In this document: piece after piece, positions 21,555-33,039 of the stretch
Layout: each line of letters opens with the position of its first letter
Position numbering within the stretch: position 1 is the stretch's first letter
Source of the DNA: Hsuehochloa calcarea
Lineage: Eukaryota; Streptophyta; Magnoliopsida; Poales; Poaceae
Length of the DNA stretch: 64,000 nt
Direction of reading: 5' to 3'
Assembly (NCBI GenBank): GCA_036346395.1
Contig: CM070611.1
Coordinates: forward strand, 21,834,473-21,898,472
The notes under the pieces: model-generated
Told to the model about the DNA's origin: nothing
The model's input: only the letters and a program-made list of their open reading frames with translations
Databases searched by the model: none
Program-made: the position numbers and the translations under genes

Positions 21555-23971
21555 TGTAACACCCCAGCCCAACACTGAGCCTAGAATGCCACCACACTAC
21601 TCTCTAATCTAATAATTATCGACACACTATAAAATTACAGCAAGAAATCAACAATAACCATATCCATGGATCACAAAAGAACATGCATAATTATGGATCA
21701 AACGATAATCAATAAGCAAGGGGAATATAACCAAGTAAATAGTCCAAAATAGCATCAACCAATGAATCCAAATTAATAAAGCAAATAATCTAGTCCAAAT
21801 GTTGTCCTAAATTTTATTCAACCTCTAACATGTCCAAGAGTAATCCAATTGTGAATGAAAAGATTATGAAGGTAAATGATCATATGTTGTCCATGTGCTC
21901 TACTCGCTCTCGCCATTAGATCCTCAAGATCACCTAAAGACAACAATAGAGCAAGGGTGAGTCCACGACTCAAAGAAACACATCCATAAACAACGAACAA
22001 TAATAAGTCAACAGCATTCAATAACTTCATTATCATCACAGGTACTTCCATTAATATTCTCATGCAGTTACCTTCCATTTGTTTATCACACATTAATTTC
22101 ATTTATGAATGCAACTCTAATCTACATGTCCACATGCACTTCTTTCACAGATATCAGATATCATGAGTGAATGCTCATGACAACATTCACTCTCAAGCCC
22201 GCTCCTCCATAAGGATCGGGACCTCCTCCACTCCCGTGGAGTTGTGATCATTCATGATCACCTGCTCATATGCAATGATGCTTATGAATGCAAACATGCA
22301 AACTCCATCATAAACATCATATCCAACTTTTCATCATGTTTATCAACAAAGATATAAACATACCAATTATTTGTTTGCAATTAAACAAAATAAAAGCACA
22401 ACAATAATGGTAATGGAAGATAAAGAATCACAGTGATCATCATTGATTGCTGTCTACCATGCACTTGCCTTTACTAGTTGCGACGCACAATTTGGCTAGC
22501 AGATGGCAACAAGTACGACGCCTCTCCTACATTAAATACACAAATTTCAATACAAGCTACAGCATCATAAGAACAACAATCAATCGACATCGCTCCTACA
22601 CGTCCCCAAATATACCACGTTACTCCGGTACCGAAAAGTTACCCATTGTTGTCTTGGAACTAAAACGAACGCAACTTTTGACTCGAAAGTCCGATCACCA
22701 CAAACCACCCCATTCTGGATTCTTCATAAAATTATTCACATTTTCTTAGATTACACAGTCTTCTAATTAAATCATCTAACCCTCCGTATTTAGCCCGTAA
22801 AGTCGATCTGTCCGCTTCGAACAGCGGTCTTACTAAATTCATAACTTTTGTTTTACTCAACCAAAAGTCGCGTTCTCAGATTCTACAGAACCATTGGACA
22901 ATTATCTACAACTTTCATGTAGGTCAAAAACTCTAATTAGTCTATCTACTATTTTTAGTCCGCAGTCTACCCAAACAGCGCGAAAGATCGCCAACCCCAA
23001 GGACAGCAGCCTTCCAAAATCATAACTCGAATTCTACTTGTCCGATCGACATAATAAAATATGCTATAGAAATATATCGAAATTATCTACAATTAACTAG
23101 TAGATGACATTTCCAAAATTCGCCATTAAGGTACCCGAATAAATCGCTCAACGGATGAAAGTTAAACAAATTCATTAATCGCCTCTATTAGAAAATTATA
23201 AAACCTCACTAATTAATCTAGATTATAATCTCTAATACTTACTCGGGAATTGTGATGACGCCTCAACTGCATGCATGCATCACAGGGGAATCCTTTCACA
23301 CGCACGCAAGGCAACTGAAGCACTCGGCAGCAGGCGATCCAACGCAGAACTTCACGCGCAACGCAGAAGAAGAAAGGAATCGGCAGCAGCAGAACAGCCT
23401 CCACGCTGCTGGCTCGGCTCCACGCAAAGAAAGACAAAGCGATCAGAAGAAAGCAGCCTCGCCACGCGCAGAAGAACAACAAGAAGAAGACCACGCGCAA
23501 TGACGCAGCAGATCTCAAGCAGCGACCTTCGGTGAACAATGCAGAGGCGCTCGACCGCAGCGCCCACGCGCAGAATCTAGCGGCAACCGCTTCCTACCGA
23601 AAAGAATTCAGCGCAGAGCAGCAAAGAAAATCGGCAAAGCAGCCGCGAGCAGAGCGCAGACCACGCAATGACGCAAGCGGTCCACGCGGGCGCAGCGCAA
23701 GACAAGAGCCCACGCCGCAGCGCAGTGATCCAAATGGCGAACGCAAGAACGACAACGCCTACCGCCAAGCAGAAATTGGTCGGGAAAAGAAAACTGACGG
23801 CGGCGGCAGATGGAAAATAAATGGCTATTAGGGTTTCTAGAAACCCACAATCTATTTATATAGCTCTTAAAAATTCTGAAATTCTATTTTTATATGCACT
23901 ATTTTATTTAATTGCACACTGACCCTTAAGACGTTATTATTAATATTAATATTATTTTTCAGAGTATTACA
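21555..23971 (-). repeat. 5' LTR of gypsy copy 2
   Basis: On the plus strand it starts TGTAACACCCCAGCCC and ends CAGAGTATTACA, followed by CCATA. Its promoter motifs lie near its right end: telo-box complement TTAGGGTTT at 23828-23836 and TATA complement CTATTTATATAG at 23852-23863. Confidence 0.95.
23828..23863 (-). promoter_or_regulatory. LTR promoter of gypsy copy 2: TATA box plus telo-box
   Basis: On the element strand CTATATAAATAG is followed by AAACCCTAA, as in copy 1. The motif lies about 110 bp from the LTR end, so U3 is again short. Confidence 0.55.
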
Positions 23972-24823
23972 CCATATGCGATTTGACAATGTGCATATAG
24001 ATGTTTATACCTTTTCTTCTTTATAGAATAATAGGATGAAAGCAGAATTGAATATTGAAGTACATGGCATGCTCTATCAATGCTCATGGGTCATAAGGCT
24101 ACCACATGACAAACTCCGCCACATCTGCATCCTCCTTCATCTCGACCGAGATTCTCACCCATATGATCAAATAAACAAATATACTGTGCACTTCAAACTC
24201 GACTTGATGGCACTACACTGGGGCACCACTTCTGCATTATCTAATCAGGCTAGTAATCGACACTCGACTTGTTTTATCTCGCCCATACTCCTCTCAGATC
24301 ATCTGTGGATGATCATGACATATATCATATGGTAGGCACTAGCTTGGCACAAGCAAAAAAGAAAGTATTCTTGCCGTGGTTTTACCTAAGGAACCAAAAT
24401 TAACCCCCACTTATAGGCACTAGTGTCAATGTCCATTTATAGAGAAATCCACGATTAAGTGTTATATGCATGAGTAAAATCTTAGACCACTTCAAGCAAT
24501 TAATTGAGGAGAATTATAGACCTACAATTTGGCATGCACTACGCAGAAGGCAAGAGATTAGTTCATCAAGTTGTCCTAGCACCATGCAGAATATGACGTT
24601 ATTTTGAATCTGAAATGTGCATATTAGATAAACTAGCTACATCTTAGGTTCTGGACAGAGGTTGTGGATAGAAACAGACGTGGACGTATGGTTTTAGACC
24701 ACATTATAGTGGTTCTGTTTCAGCTCACACCACTAACTATATATGTAAGTAAAAATTGTCTGAAGTACGACAATGTTGTGTTTGGAACGGTATTTAAGTA
24801 GTGTTTGATGATAAAATTGTTTA
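23972..24823. other. Unassigned spacer between gypsy copy 2 and the TRIM
   Basis: After the target duplication this AT-rich stretch has no domain I recognise. It may be the 3' part of the CACTA Transposase_24 gene or its flank. An open frame at 24036-24335 has no recognisable motif. I looked for a right-hand CACTA terminus (TTTTGTAGTAGTG-like) here and did not see one. Confidence 0.5.
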
Positions 24824-25066
24824 TGTAATACCCCGGCCTGCTCGTAATGTGGCCCATGTGGCCCATGAGGAGTTGTGTGGTGGGATTAGTCCCACATTGC
24901 TTGTCTCAAGTGAGTTGTCCTAGTATATAATGCCTGTTGGATCCAAACATAGCACCTCCGGGTTAACACTTTTACACGGCGAGGACGAAAGTGTAAGCGA
25001 GGTGCTATGTAAAAGGGTCCGCCCCACTGGGCCGGGCATTGAGCCGATTTTGGGTCGTGGTGTTAC
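24824..25066 (+). repeat. TRIM LTR 1
   Basis: Starts TGTAATACCCCGGCC and ends TGTTAC (final A missing). It contains TAGTCCCACATTG and a TATA-like AGTATATAATG. The primer site follows at 25068-25085. Confidence 0.9.
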
Positions 25067-25270
25067 GATGGTATCGAGCATCAACCTTCGCCGCACGGCG
25101 CGCGCAAGGGACAGGGGCATCGCATATGACGATGGCGCATGTGGGCCCGTGAGTGGACACATGGCATGGCATATGTGTCGGCACCGACGACGGGGACGTA
25201 CCGAGGGGTGGATTCGGGCATTTGCCGCAGATGCGGTATGTCGCCGAGGGCGCCACTTGGCGGGGGTGAG

Positions 25271-25515
25271 TGTAATACCCTACCGCTTCATAGCGTGGCC
25301 CATGTGGCCCATGAGGAGTTGTGTGGTGGGATTAGTCCCACATTGCTTGTCTCAAGTGAGTTGTACTAGTATATAATGCATGTTGATCCAAACGTAGTAC
25401 CTCCGGTTAACCCTTTACACGGCGAGGACAAAAGTGTAAGTGAGGTGCTATGTGTGTATGGTCCGCCCCACGCTGAAATTTGGGCATTGAGCCGAATTTG
25501 GGTCGGGGTGTTACA
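25271..25515 (+). repeat. TRIM LTR 2 (middle)
   Basis: Starts TGTAATACCCTACC and ends TGTTACA, with a primer site just after (GATGGTATCGAGC). The preceding tract GGCGGGGGTGAG is its polypurine tract. Confidence 0.9.
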
Positions 25516-25705
25516 GATGGTATCGAGCATCAACTCACAGACGGCGCGTGCGGGACAGGGCGGGCATATGGCGATGGCACATGTGGGCCCGAGTGGACAC
25601 ATGGCATGGCATATGTGCCGCACTTTGGACGCATGACGTGTACCGAGGGGTGGTTCTGTATCCGCCACAGATGTATGTCGCGAGGGCGCCACTTAAGGGG
25701 GTGAA

Positions 25706-25954
25706 TGTAATACCCCTACTGCTCAGAATGTGGCCCATGTGGCCCATGAGGAGTTGTGTGGTGGGATTAGTCCCACATTGCTTGTCTCAAGTGAGTTGTC
25801 CTAGTATATAATGCCTGTTGGATCCAAACATAGCCCCTCCGGGTTAACACTTTTACACGAAGCGAGGACGAAAGTGTAAGTGAGGTGCTATGTGTGTGCG
25901 GGTCCGCCCCACGGTGGGCTGGGCATTGAGCCGATTTTGGGTCAGGGTGTTACA
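25706..25954 (+). repeat. TRIM LTR 3
   Basis: Starts TGTAATACCCCTAC and ends TGTTACA, followed by the target duplication GTTTA. The preceding polypurine tract is AAGGGGGTGAA. Confidence 0.9.
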
Positions 25955-26356
25955 GTTTAATTCTTTATTAGTGACAAATAATAAGATGTTATCTTCGTAA
26001 TTGGCTGATGCATTTTGGACATATAATTAAGGATAACACTAAGCCATATATTGTGAATGAGCTATATCTTTAAGCTATATTAGCTTCTATTTTTTTCAGC
26101 AAACTATCTTGGAGTCCGTTTCAGTAAATCTCACAAAAGATTTAGTGTGAAAAGATGTAGACACTGATTTTTCAAAAAGAGATGTACACAGTATGGTGCC
26201 TAGCCATTGTTTTCGATCTATATTTCGAGTTGTTTAGCTGTTGTATACTTGTATGTGTAGTATCAATTTCAATATGCATTGATTTCAACACACAAATGAA
26301 ATCTCTAGCTAGTACTACAACCGTAACCTTCAAACATAACACAGAGGAAAGCTCCA
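25955..26356. other. AT-rich spacer between the TRIM and the CACTA terminus
   Basis: No coding signal, repeat or regulatory motif was recognised, apart from the TRIM target duplication at its left end. Confidence 0.5.
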
Positions 26357-26676
26357 CACTACTACAAAACATGCTATACTAGACACCCCATCACACACGG
26401 CCCAAAGGAACTGCTCAGGATAATTATCACGCACGGTTCTTCGCTAACCGCTCAGGATATATAGTATCACGCATTTGCTCTTACACAACCGCTCAGGATA
26501 TTTCACTGCACGGTTCATGTAAAGAACCGCTCGTGATAATAATGTTCATCACTGCACGGTTCGTTATATGAACCGCTCAGGATATTTTCACTGACGGTTC
26601 GTTATACTAACCATCTCGTGATAAGTTACTATCACGCACGGTTATTTAAAAGAACCGCTCGTGATATATTAGCATT
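26357..26676 (+). repeat. Left terminus and subterminal repeats of a CACTA element
   Basis: CACTACTACAAAA at 26357-26369 is a canonical CACTA terminal inverted repeat facing right. It is followed by six units of a palindromic subterminal repeat built from GGTTC, a 6-10 bp spacer and GAACCGCTCGTGATA (or CTCAGGATA), between 26391 and 26676. In CACTA elements these repeats bind the TNPA-type protein and are needed for excision. The orientation places the transposase gene to the right, where it is found. The 3-bp target duplication cannot be checked without the right end. Confidence 0.88.
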
Positions 26677-27045
26677 CTAAGTAAACGCCGACAAATCCCC
26701 ATTTCCATTAATTCTATTTGAGTCGCCGCCACCTCGCCGCCGCCTCCTCCCCATTTTGAGTCATACCCTACCTCCTCCTCTCCCATTTTGAGTGTTACCC
26801 CGCCTCCTCCCCCGCCCATTGTGGCACCTCTGCCGCCTCCTCCCACATTGCGCCACTTTGGAGAGAAGGGTAACGATCGATTCAGAACCCTTTATTTTTA
26901 CTCTAGACTAATCACTAATGTGTAACGATCAGAACCCTTTATATTTGCTATAGAGTAATCACTAATGTGTTTGGTCATTATGAAGGGTACTTATGTTTAT
27001 TAATATATAATTTAACACTAAATAATTTGTTACGTGTATACGTAG
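26677..27045 (+). other. GC-rich leader and first intron-like region of the CACTA TNP2 gene
   Basis: From 26700 to 26870 the sequence is rich in CCGCCTCCTCC and CCCATTTTGAG repeats. From 26870 an AT-rich intron-like stretch follows, with a CAGAACCCTTTAT sequence repeated near 26882 and 26931. A GTAG immediately before the ATG at 27046 is a possible splice acceptor. A similar leader follows the second subterminal cluster at 53600. Confidence 0.45.
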
Positions 27046-29876
27046 ATGGACCAAACTGGATGTACATTGAGAACCGTGTGAGTGAAGAGTATATTAATGG
27101 CGTGTTTGCTTTTAGAAGAGCCGCGAGCAAGATATGTTGAGGAAGGGGATAAAATTTATGTACCGCTCCATGCATTGATTATGTAATATGAAAATGTTTA
27201 ACAACCTTGCGCAGATCAAGCTCACTTAATACTAAGAGGTTTCAAAAAGGATATACATGTTGGAGCAAATACGGTGAAGAGCAGATTATACCGAAGTCAA
27301 GATGACGACATCGCCGAGGAAGTCAACGATATGCGTGGTATGGAATGTGCTTTGATGAGGATAGGTTGCATGATGACAACTGATCGATGCTACGCGATGC
27401 GTAAGGGAACTACAAAGGAGAGAGAGTTTTGTAAATTCGAGGGCTTAATGGAGGACTCTGGGAAACCTTTGTTCCTGGCTGCAAGCCGGAATACACAAGG
27501 TTGTCAACCGTGCTTGAACTGCTGAAATTGAAGGCAAGCAACGGTTAGTCCGACAAGAGTTTTACGGCGTTGTTAGGTCTCTTAGTCGACATCCTTCCGA
27601 GGGAAACGTGTTGCCCAAAGACGACCTACCAAGCTAAGAAGGTTCTTTGTCCATTGGGAATGGAAGTAGAAAGAATACATGCATGTCCGAACGATTGTAT
27701 CCTCTACAGTAAAGAGTATGCAGACATGCATGCATGTCCCGTGTGCCGAGCATCCCGATACAAGCGAAAGAATACTGCTAAGGCGAAGCAAGGACCTCTG
27801 CTAAGATGTTGTGGTATCTCACTGTGATCCCACGCTTGAAGTGTTTATTTGCGAACCGAAGGAGGCAAGATTGATGCGCTGGCACCTGAGGAGCGTAAGA
27901 AAGATGGGAAGCTCAAACACCCCGCGATTTTGCCCAAAGGAGAAACTTCGATCGGAGTCAAGAGTTCAAAAGGAACCGAGGAACATAAGGTTAGGGTTGA
28001 GTACGGACGGAATGAATCCTTTCGATAACATGAGCAGCAAACATAGCACCTGGCCCGTGAATCTATGTATGTACAAACTTCCTCCTTGGCTGTGTATGAA
28101 GCGGAAATACATTTTGATGACACTACTTATCCAAGGGCCGAAGCAACCTGGGAACGATATTGATGTGTACCTAGCACCATTGCTGGAAGATCTTGTGACA
28201 CTTTGGAACGAAGGGGTACAAGTATGGGACGCGCATAAACGAGAGAACTTCACTTACGCGCCATGTTATTCTCGCACCATCAATGATTTTCTTGCCCTTG
28301 GTAACTCGTCGGGTTCGCATAAAAGGAGCCAAAGCTCGTCGCAAGACCGCATAGATGGTACCGAGAGTGTATGGTCGAACAACTCACGCAAATCTGTGTA
28401 TATGCGTCACCGTAGGTTCCTTCCCTGGATTCACTCATACCACAAGATGAAGAAACAATTCGACGGAAATAAGGAGGACAGTTCAGCTCCAAGGGCTTTT
28501 AGAGGGAAAGTGGTCTATGATATGGTTAAGGATATCGATGTTGTGCTTGGAAAGGGAGGTAAATTAAGGACCACTTAGAAAACATCCGAAGAAGCGGTCA
28601 ATTTTTGGGACTTGCCTTATTGGGAGCACTTAGAAGTTCGCCAACGTGATCGACGCCATGCACGTGGAGAAGAATGTATGTGATAGCTTGATTGGTCTCA
28701 TCAACATTACCGCAAAACAAAAGGCGGCGTTAACGCACGGCGTGACTTGGTTGATATGAACATAAGAACCGAAAGTTAGCACCGAAGAGACCGATAAAGG
28801 ATTTAACGTATATTCCCAGCCTTGCTACACTTTGTCCAAGGTCAAGAGAAATGAACGTGTCAAAGTTTGCATGGTGTGAAAGTTCCGTCCTAGCATTCGC
28901 CAATATTGAGAAACTTGTTTCCATGAAAGATTTGAAATTAATTGGTATGAAGTCTCGTGATTGTCATGTGCCGATGACACGATGCTTCCTGTTGTAATTA
29001 GGAGTATCTTGCCAAACAAGGTCCGAGTGGCAATCTTTAGGTCGTGTTATTTATTTAACTCAATTGCTCGTAAGGTCATCGATCCCGGCGACTCGACGCC
29101 TCGCAGCCGAGGTGGTGACGACTCTATGTCATCTTGAGATGTATTTCTCCGCCTTTTTTGATATCATGGTCCATCTCATTGTTCACCTTGTGAAAAAGAT
29201 AAAGATATGCGCCCTCGTGTTCCTACGCCATATATACCCTTTCGAGAGATACATGGGAATTTCAAGTCCTACGTGACGGAATCGATCTCTACGAGGGCGA
29301 TCATCGAAGGTTATGCAACCAAGAGGTCATTGAGTTCTGCGTGGACTACATGGCTCTGTGGAACCGATAGGCGGCCTCTATCTCGCCACGAGGAGACCGG
29401 AGGGTATCGGGACCATCGGAGGAAAGCAATCACTCCCAATCTAGATACATACGCTGCAGCACTCCATTTCACGGTCTTGCAACACATGACCCAAGTGTTC
29501 CCGTGACGCTCACGAGCACAAAGACATGTTACGCCAATAGAATCCGCACCGCCTGAGGTTTGATAACGAGAGAGCACAACCGCTGGTTCAACGAATGGTT
29601 AAAGATGCGATTCACCGAGGGCATCAAGTGATGAAACGCCGCTATGGTTGGCCAAAGGACCAAAATTTACAATTGTGACATGGCAAGGATACGACATAAA
29701 TGGGTACACGCTTATACGGCAACCAGATATGAAGAGCACGACCGTATCAATGTGTCTCGATAGATGCATTTCACGAGGGTTCAATACCATGGGGGCACGC
29801 GGGTTGAACTTCGATACTATGGGTTCGTAGAGGAGATTTGGGAGCTTGACTATGTACTTTTCAAGATCCTCTGTTT
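27046..29876 (+). pseudogene. CACTA TNP2-type transposase, main part (split by a gypsy insertion)
   Basis: Conserved TNP2 landmarks appear in order. NWMYIENRVSEEYINGVF is near 27055-27115. KKVLCPLGMEVERIHACPND lies at about 27630-27695, then ILYSKEYADMHACPVC. STDGMNPFDNMSSKHSTWPV is near 28000-28055, PPWLCMKRKYI near 28081, and GPKQPGNDIDVYLAPL at about 28133-28180. DLPYWEHLEVR is at about 28611, followed by IDAMHVEKNVCDSLIG. The DUF4218 region is near 29130-29265 (HLEMYF, PFERYMG), and KFTIVTWQGYDINGYT is near 29664. The longest uninterrupted frame is 255 codons (27811-28578). Several frameshifts and stops (for example at 28576 and 28878) disable it. The gene stops at EEIWELDYVLFK where the LTR begins and resumes at 52413. 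Confidence 0.9.
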
Positions 29877-32800
29877 TGTCGAACCCGGAACGAAGGATCC
29901 CGAATTCTCTCGTGTTCATACACTAGTCCAGATTTCCAAAGTACACAATACAAAAATGTTATCACAAACATATCCAAATGTGTATATTTAATAAGCATAG
30001 AGTTTATTACAACCGGGCCGAGGCCAAATAAAACATTAAGCGGAGCAAATAATAATGGTAAGCCACACGATACGCCACAGTAATCGTCTCGAGGTCGCCG
30101 CCTAATCGCCCCGCTTCCTCACCTTCCGGATAGCGCTCTTCTCCGAATAATAATATTCAGCAAGAGTGAGCACTTCAACTCGTTTCGCAAATTACACCCA
30201 ATACGTAATTTAGAATGTATGCATAAGTTTATCAAAGGGGTTATAGGGCTTATTTGCGTAAATCAGCCTTTTAGTTTAAATATTTATACTAAGTTTCAAG
30301 GCATATTTTTATTCCATAGCTAAATTCAAATTTTGAAGTTCATCATTTTATAGTGGATAACCTCCATATGAAACATGGTGAAGGATACCCTCCTATCACA
30401 AGGCTACCCGCCTAATTTTACCACAAGGATTAACCATCCTCAAATCATGTCCAAAGTTATTTTAAAACCAAAACAAATCTAACTTAGAGTGGCTTTACTC
30501 AAGATGTCCATAACCGTGGACACGGCTATTCAATAGATTTACACTCGCAGAGGTGGTACAACTTTACCCACACGAGATAATTTGTCAGTTATGTCTCGCC
30601 AATACACGCTTCCTTAGGCGTGGATCGGGCAATTATCACAAGGCTTCCAATGCACTACCTCAATACCAATGTGCCCGCTAAGGTTTCACTTCCATTAGGC
30701 TAACCACTGCCGAAGCCCCTCTTGCGCCAAGTGGGAATAAAGTCTAACCGACACCCACACAACAAAAATGGCATAAACAATAATCGAGGTAATACAAATT
30801 ATTAAGCCCGGTTCTCGCCCATACGAGAACATGTGGTAGTACGGTGGAGCTTTTGCAAGATACGGCTCAAAGGCCGGTCCTTAATCTACTTGGGCAACTT
30901 TCAATAAAAACCACAGGTCTCGATCCCAACTGACAGGCCTGCATAAACTCGCACCCACCAACGGTCCATGTTTGCCCAAGTACAAACCATTTTCTTTTAT
31001 TTTTATAATTTTCAAAGACATTTGCAAAAGTCCACCATGACAAAGCAATGTCATAGGCTTTTTATCAATTTATGAAATTTTGGCCAAATTCTCCCAAAGT
31101 CAAATATTTCATGGTCTAAGCATTTGCTATGCATATATTTATTTTTAAATTCATTTGACTAAGGTTACAAGGAATTGATAATACAACAATCAAATTTGGC
31201 TATACAAAGGAATTGGAATCATTAAATATTTAAAACAGGAATTTAAAATAATTAAATACAATTATGCATGCAATAATAATTTAAAACAGGAATTAAATAA
31301 TTTTAAATATTGGGGGCAAAATGGTCAATGGTGTAACTTGCCTTGTTCAAATTCCTGGTATTCTACTTCTTCAATAGGGTCAAGCTCTCCTGAGTCACAA
31401 AATCTATACGTGAAAATATTCCAAATTCAAATGTAATTCAAATGAACACAAATAAATTCAAATGAAAATACAAATTAACTCTAAATTAAATAATTTTGGT
31501 TTAGTTAGCTAGATCTTGATTTTATACAAATTTAGAAATTTGAATCACCTAAATCGGAGTTTGTATGAAGAAATACGAGCTCCTGGAAGTTTAAAATCTA
31601 AATTAAATCCTAAAATCGAATTTCGAATTTTCCAATTAAATTTCTAAAGGAAATTATCTTTATTGCGCCACCGACGCCGCAGCAGATCGCACCGAGACCG
31701 ACAAGTGGGCCCGCAGACAAGATGGATCGAGTCCACGCCGAGGCACAAGTCCACAGTGGACTCGGCCACAAAGACAATGTGAAGGAGCGGCCAGGTCTTT
31801 GGCCGCTAGGCCGGCCCGGCGCCACACGTACACGCACGCACGCGTAGGGGTGAGGTGGCGCCGATGTGGCGCCGAGGTGGTGACCACGTCGGCGGAGAGG
31901 GGAGGCGCTTCGGAACCGAGGTACAGCGCACGCGCGCGCGGGCGAGCTCCGGTGAGGTGCGCAAATGTTCAGAGGTGATCTTGAGTGCGATGCACTACCC
32001 GGGCGACGGAGGAGAATGGCCGGAAGTTCGTCGGCGACGGAGAGAGGCGGCGGTGTGGTTCGGTTGTTGGCGGCGAAGGGCTCCGGTGATGTTCCGAGGG
32101 TGAGGAGGTGCGCTCCAGGTTCGCGGTGACGAGGCGATGACAGTGGTGCGGTCGAGGTGGCCGGAGGACGCCCGTGGCGCCAAATCGAGAAGAACGAACT
32201 CGCCTCGGTGGGGAAACTTGAAATGCGGGCGACTGAGGGCGATTGAGGGGACTGGAGATGGCGGAATGGGATGCGGGAGAGAGTGCGCAGCCGGGGACAC
32301 CTTTTATAGGCGAGGGGGAGGCCGGGAGGCGAGGTTAGCGCGCGGCGTTAATGGCGGTGGCAACGGGCGTGGCGGCGTTAGGGCGAGTAAAGGAGGGGAA
32401 ACGCAGGTGAATGCGGCGGAGTAAGGGAAGTTAAGCGCGTGATGGCGAGTGAAGAGAGGGAGGGAATCGCGGGAGTGAAGAGCTCCGAGGCGAGCGGTAA
32501 TGGCGGCGAGAGCGACGGTGCTTGGGGAGAAGAAGGGGGGGGAAGAAGACGCCGGTGGGGCCACTGCCTTGGCGAGAGAGAGAGAGAGAAGAATGCGGGT
32601 GGATTGATGTTGGCCGTCCGATTGACGGACGGCCGCGTTACTCACGCTGGGAGAAAGTGGGTCGAGACGCGCGACAAAGGCCGGGCTTCGCCCAAGATCA
32701 GAAAGGAAGAATTTTAAATTCCTTTTCAATTTATTTAATTCCCGAAATTCAAATAGGCTTTAGAAAATAGTAAATGAAGTCCAAAATTTTTGAGAAAATT

Positions 32801-32982
32801 CACATAAATTCTATGAGGCATTCTGGACTTAAATAAATTAATTCCAACTTTTAGTTGGTAATAGATTTTGCACATAAATTCTTTTAGCCTTAATATACTT
32901 TAGGAAAAGTTTTAAAATTTCCGTAAAATCCACAAAAATAATTGATGTTTTATTTTCAACCTGAAATTGAAATTTTGGGTCA
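29877..32982 (-). repeat. 3' LTR of gypsy family G
   Basis: On the plus strand it starts TGTCGAACCCGG and ends TTTTGGGTCA, where the partner LTR ends TTTTGGGCTGTTACA. The interior 31650-32700 is very GC-rich; 30180-31640 and 32700-32980 are AT-rich and nearly identical to the partner. A GA dinucleotide tract lies at 32574-32590. The open frames in the GC-rich part are not conserved between the two LTRs, so I do not call them genes. Confidence 0.93.
32302..32313 (-). promoter_or_regulatory. TATA box in the 3' LTR of family G
   Basis: TTTTATAGGCGA on the plus strand is TCGCCTATAAAA on the element strand. It places about 670 bp of U3 to its right and a very long GC-rich transcribed part to its left. 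The partner copy is at 51721-51731. Confidence 0.5.
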
Positions 32983-32984
32983 TA

Positions 32985-33001
32985 TAAACCTACCCCCTTA
33001 A
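32985..33001 (-). other. Polypurine tract of gypsy family G
   Basis: On the element strand the sequence TTTAAGGGGGTAGG lies a few bases before the 3' LTR start. Confidence 0.7.
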
Positions 33002-33039
33002 AGGGAATCTCGACCTAGATTGGACTTGGTCAACAAAAG

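Larger units (their letters stand above)
14126..23971 (-). mobile_element. Ty3/gypsy chromovirus-like LTR retrotransposon, family T copy 2 (minus strand)
   Basis: This is a complete element of about 9.8 kb in reverse orientation, with LTRs at 21555-23971 (5') and 14126-16552 (3'). The primer site is at 21541-21552, and gag, protease, RT/RNase H and integrase follow leftward to the polypurine tract at 16553-16564. The 5-bp target duplication CCATA is exact (14121-14125 and 23972-23976). Pol and LTR ends are clearly the same family as copy 1, but the LTRs form a different subfamily. It sits about 2.15 kb from copy 1 in the same CACTA gene, making a large imperfect inverted repeat. Its coding parts are more fragmented than those of copy 1. 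Confidence 0.95.
24824..25954 (+). mobile_element. Tandem TRIM (miniature LTR retrotransposon): LTR-internal-LTR-internal-LTR
   Basis: Three copies of a TGTAATACCC...GGTGTTACA unit of about 245 bp alternate with two related internal segments of 204 and 190 bp. Each internal segment starts with ATGGTATCGAGCATCAAC, a tRNA-Met-type primer site, and ends in a G-rich purine tract (AGGGGGTGAA before the third LTR). The outermost 5 bp are an exact target duplication GTTTA (24819-24823 and 25955-25959), so the three-LTR structure is bounded as one insertion. No coding capacity is conserved between internal copies. The AGTCCCACATTG motif in the LTR is typical of plant TRIMs. Retrotransposition would need proteins from another element. 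Confidence 0.9.

Noticed and set aside
24930..25376. 148-codon frame across the TRIM
   Set aside because: It spans LTR, internal and LTR and is not kept in the second repeat unit.
24824..25954. Regularly repeated units that could suggest a CRISPR array or satellite
   Set aside because: The units have LTR ends, primer sites, purine tracts and one outer target duplication; they are far too long and too few for either.
26311..26330. TAGTACTACAACC as a possible CACTA terminus
   Set aside because: It lacks the CACTA core and has no subterminal repeats beside it; the real terminus is 26357.
26646..26846. Glycine-rich minus-strand frame
   Set aside because: It is the complement of the CCGCCTCCTCC repeats in the CACTA leader.
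31855..32770. Several overlapping frames in GC-rich sequence
   Set aside because: They lie in the family G LTR and are not conserved in the partner LTR at 51252-52141.
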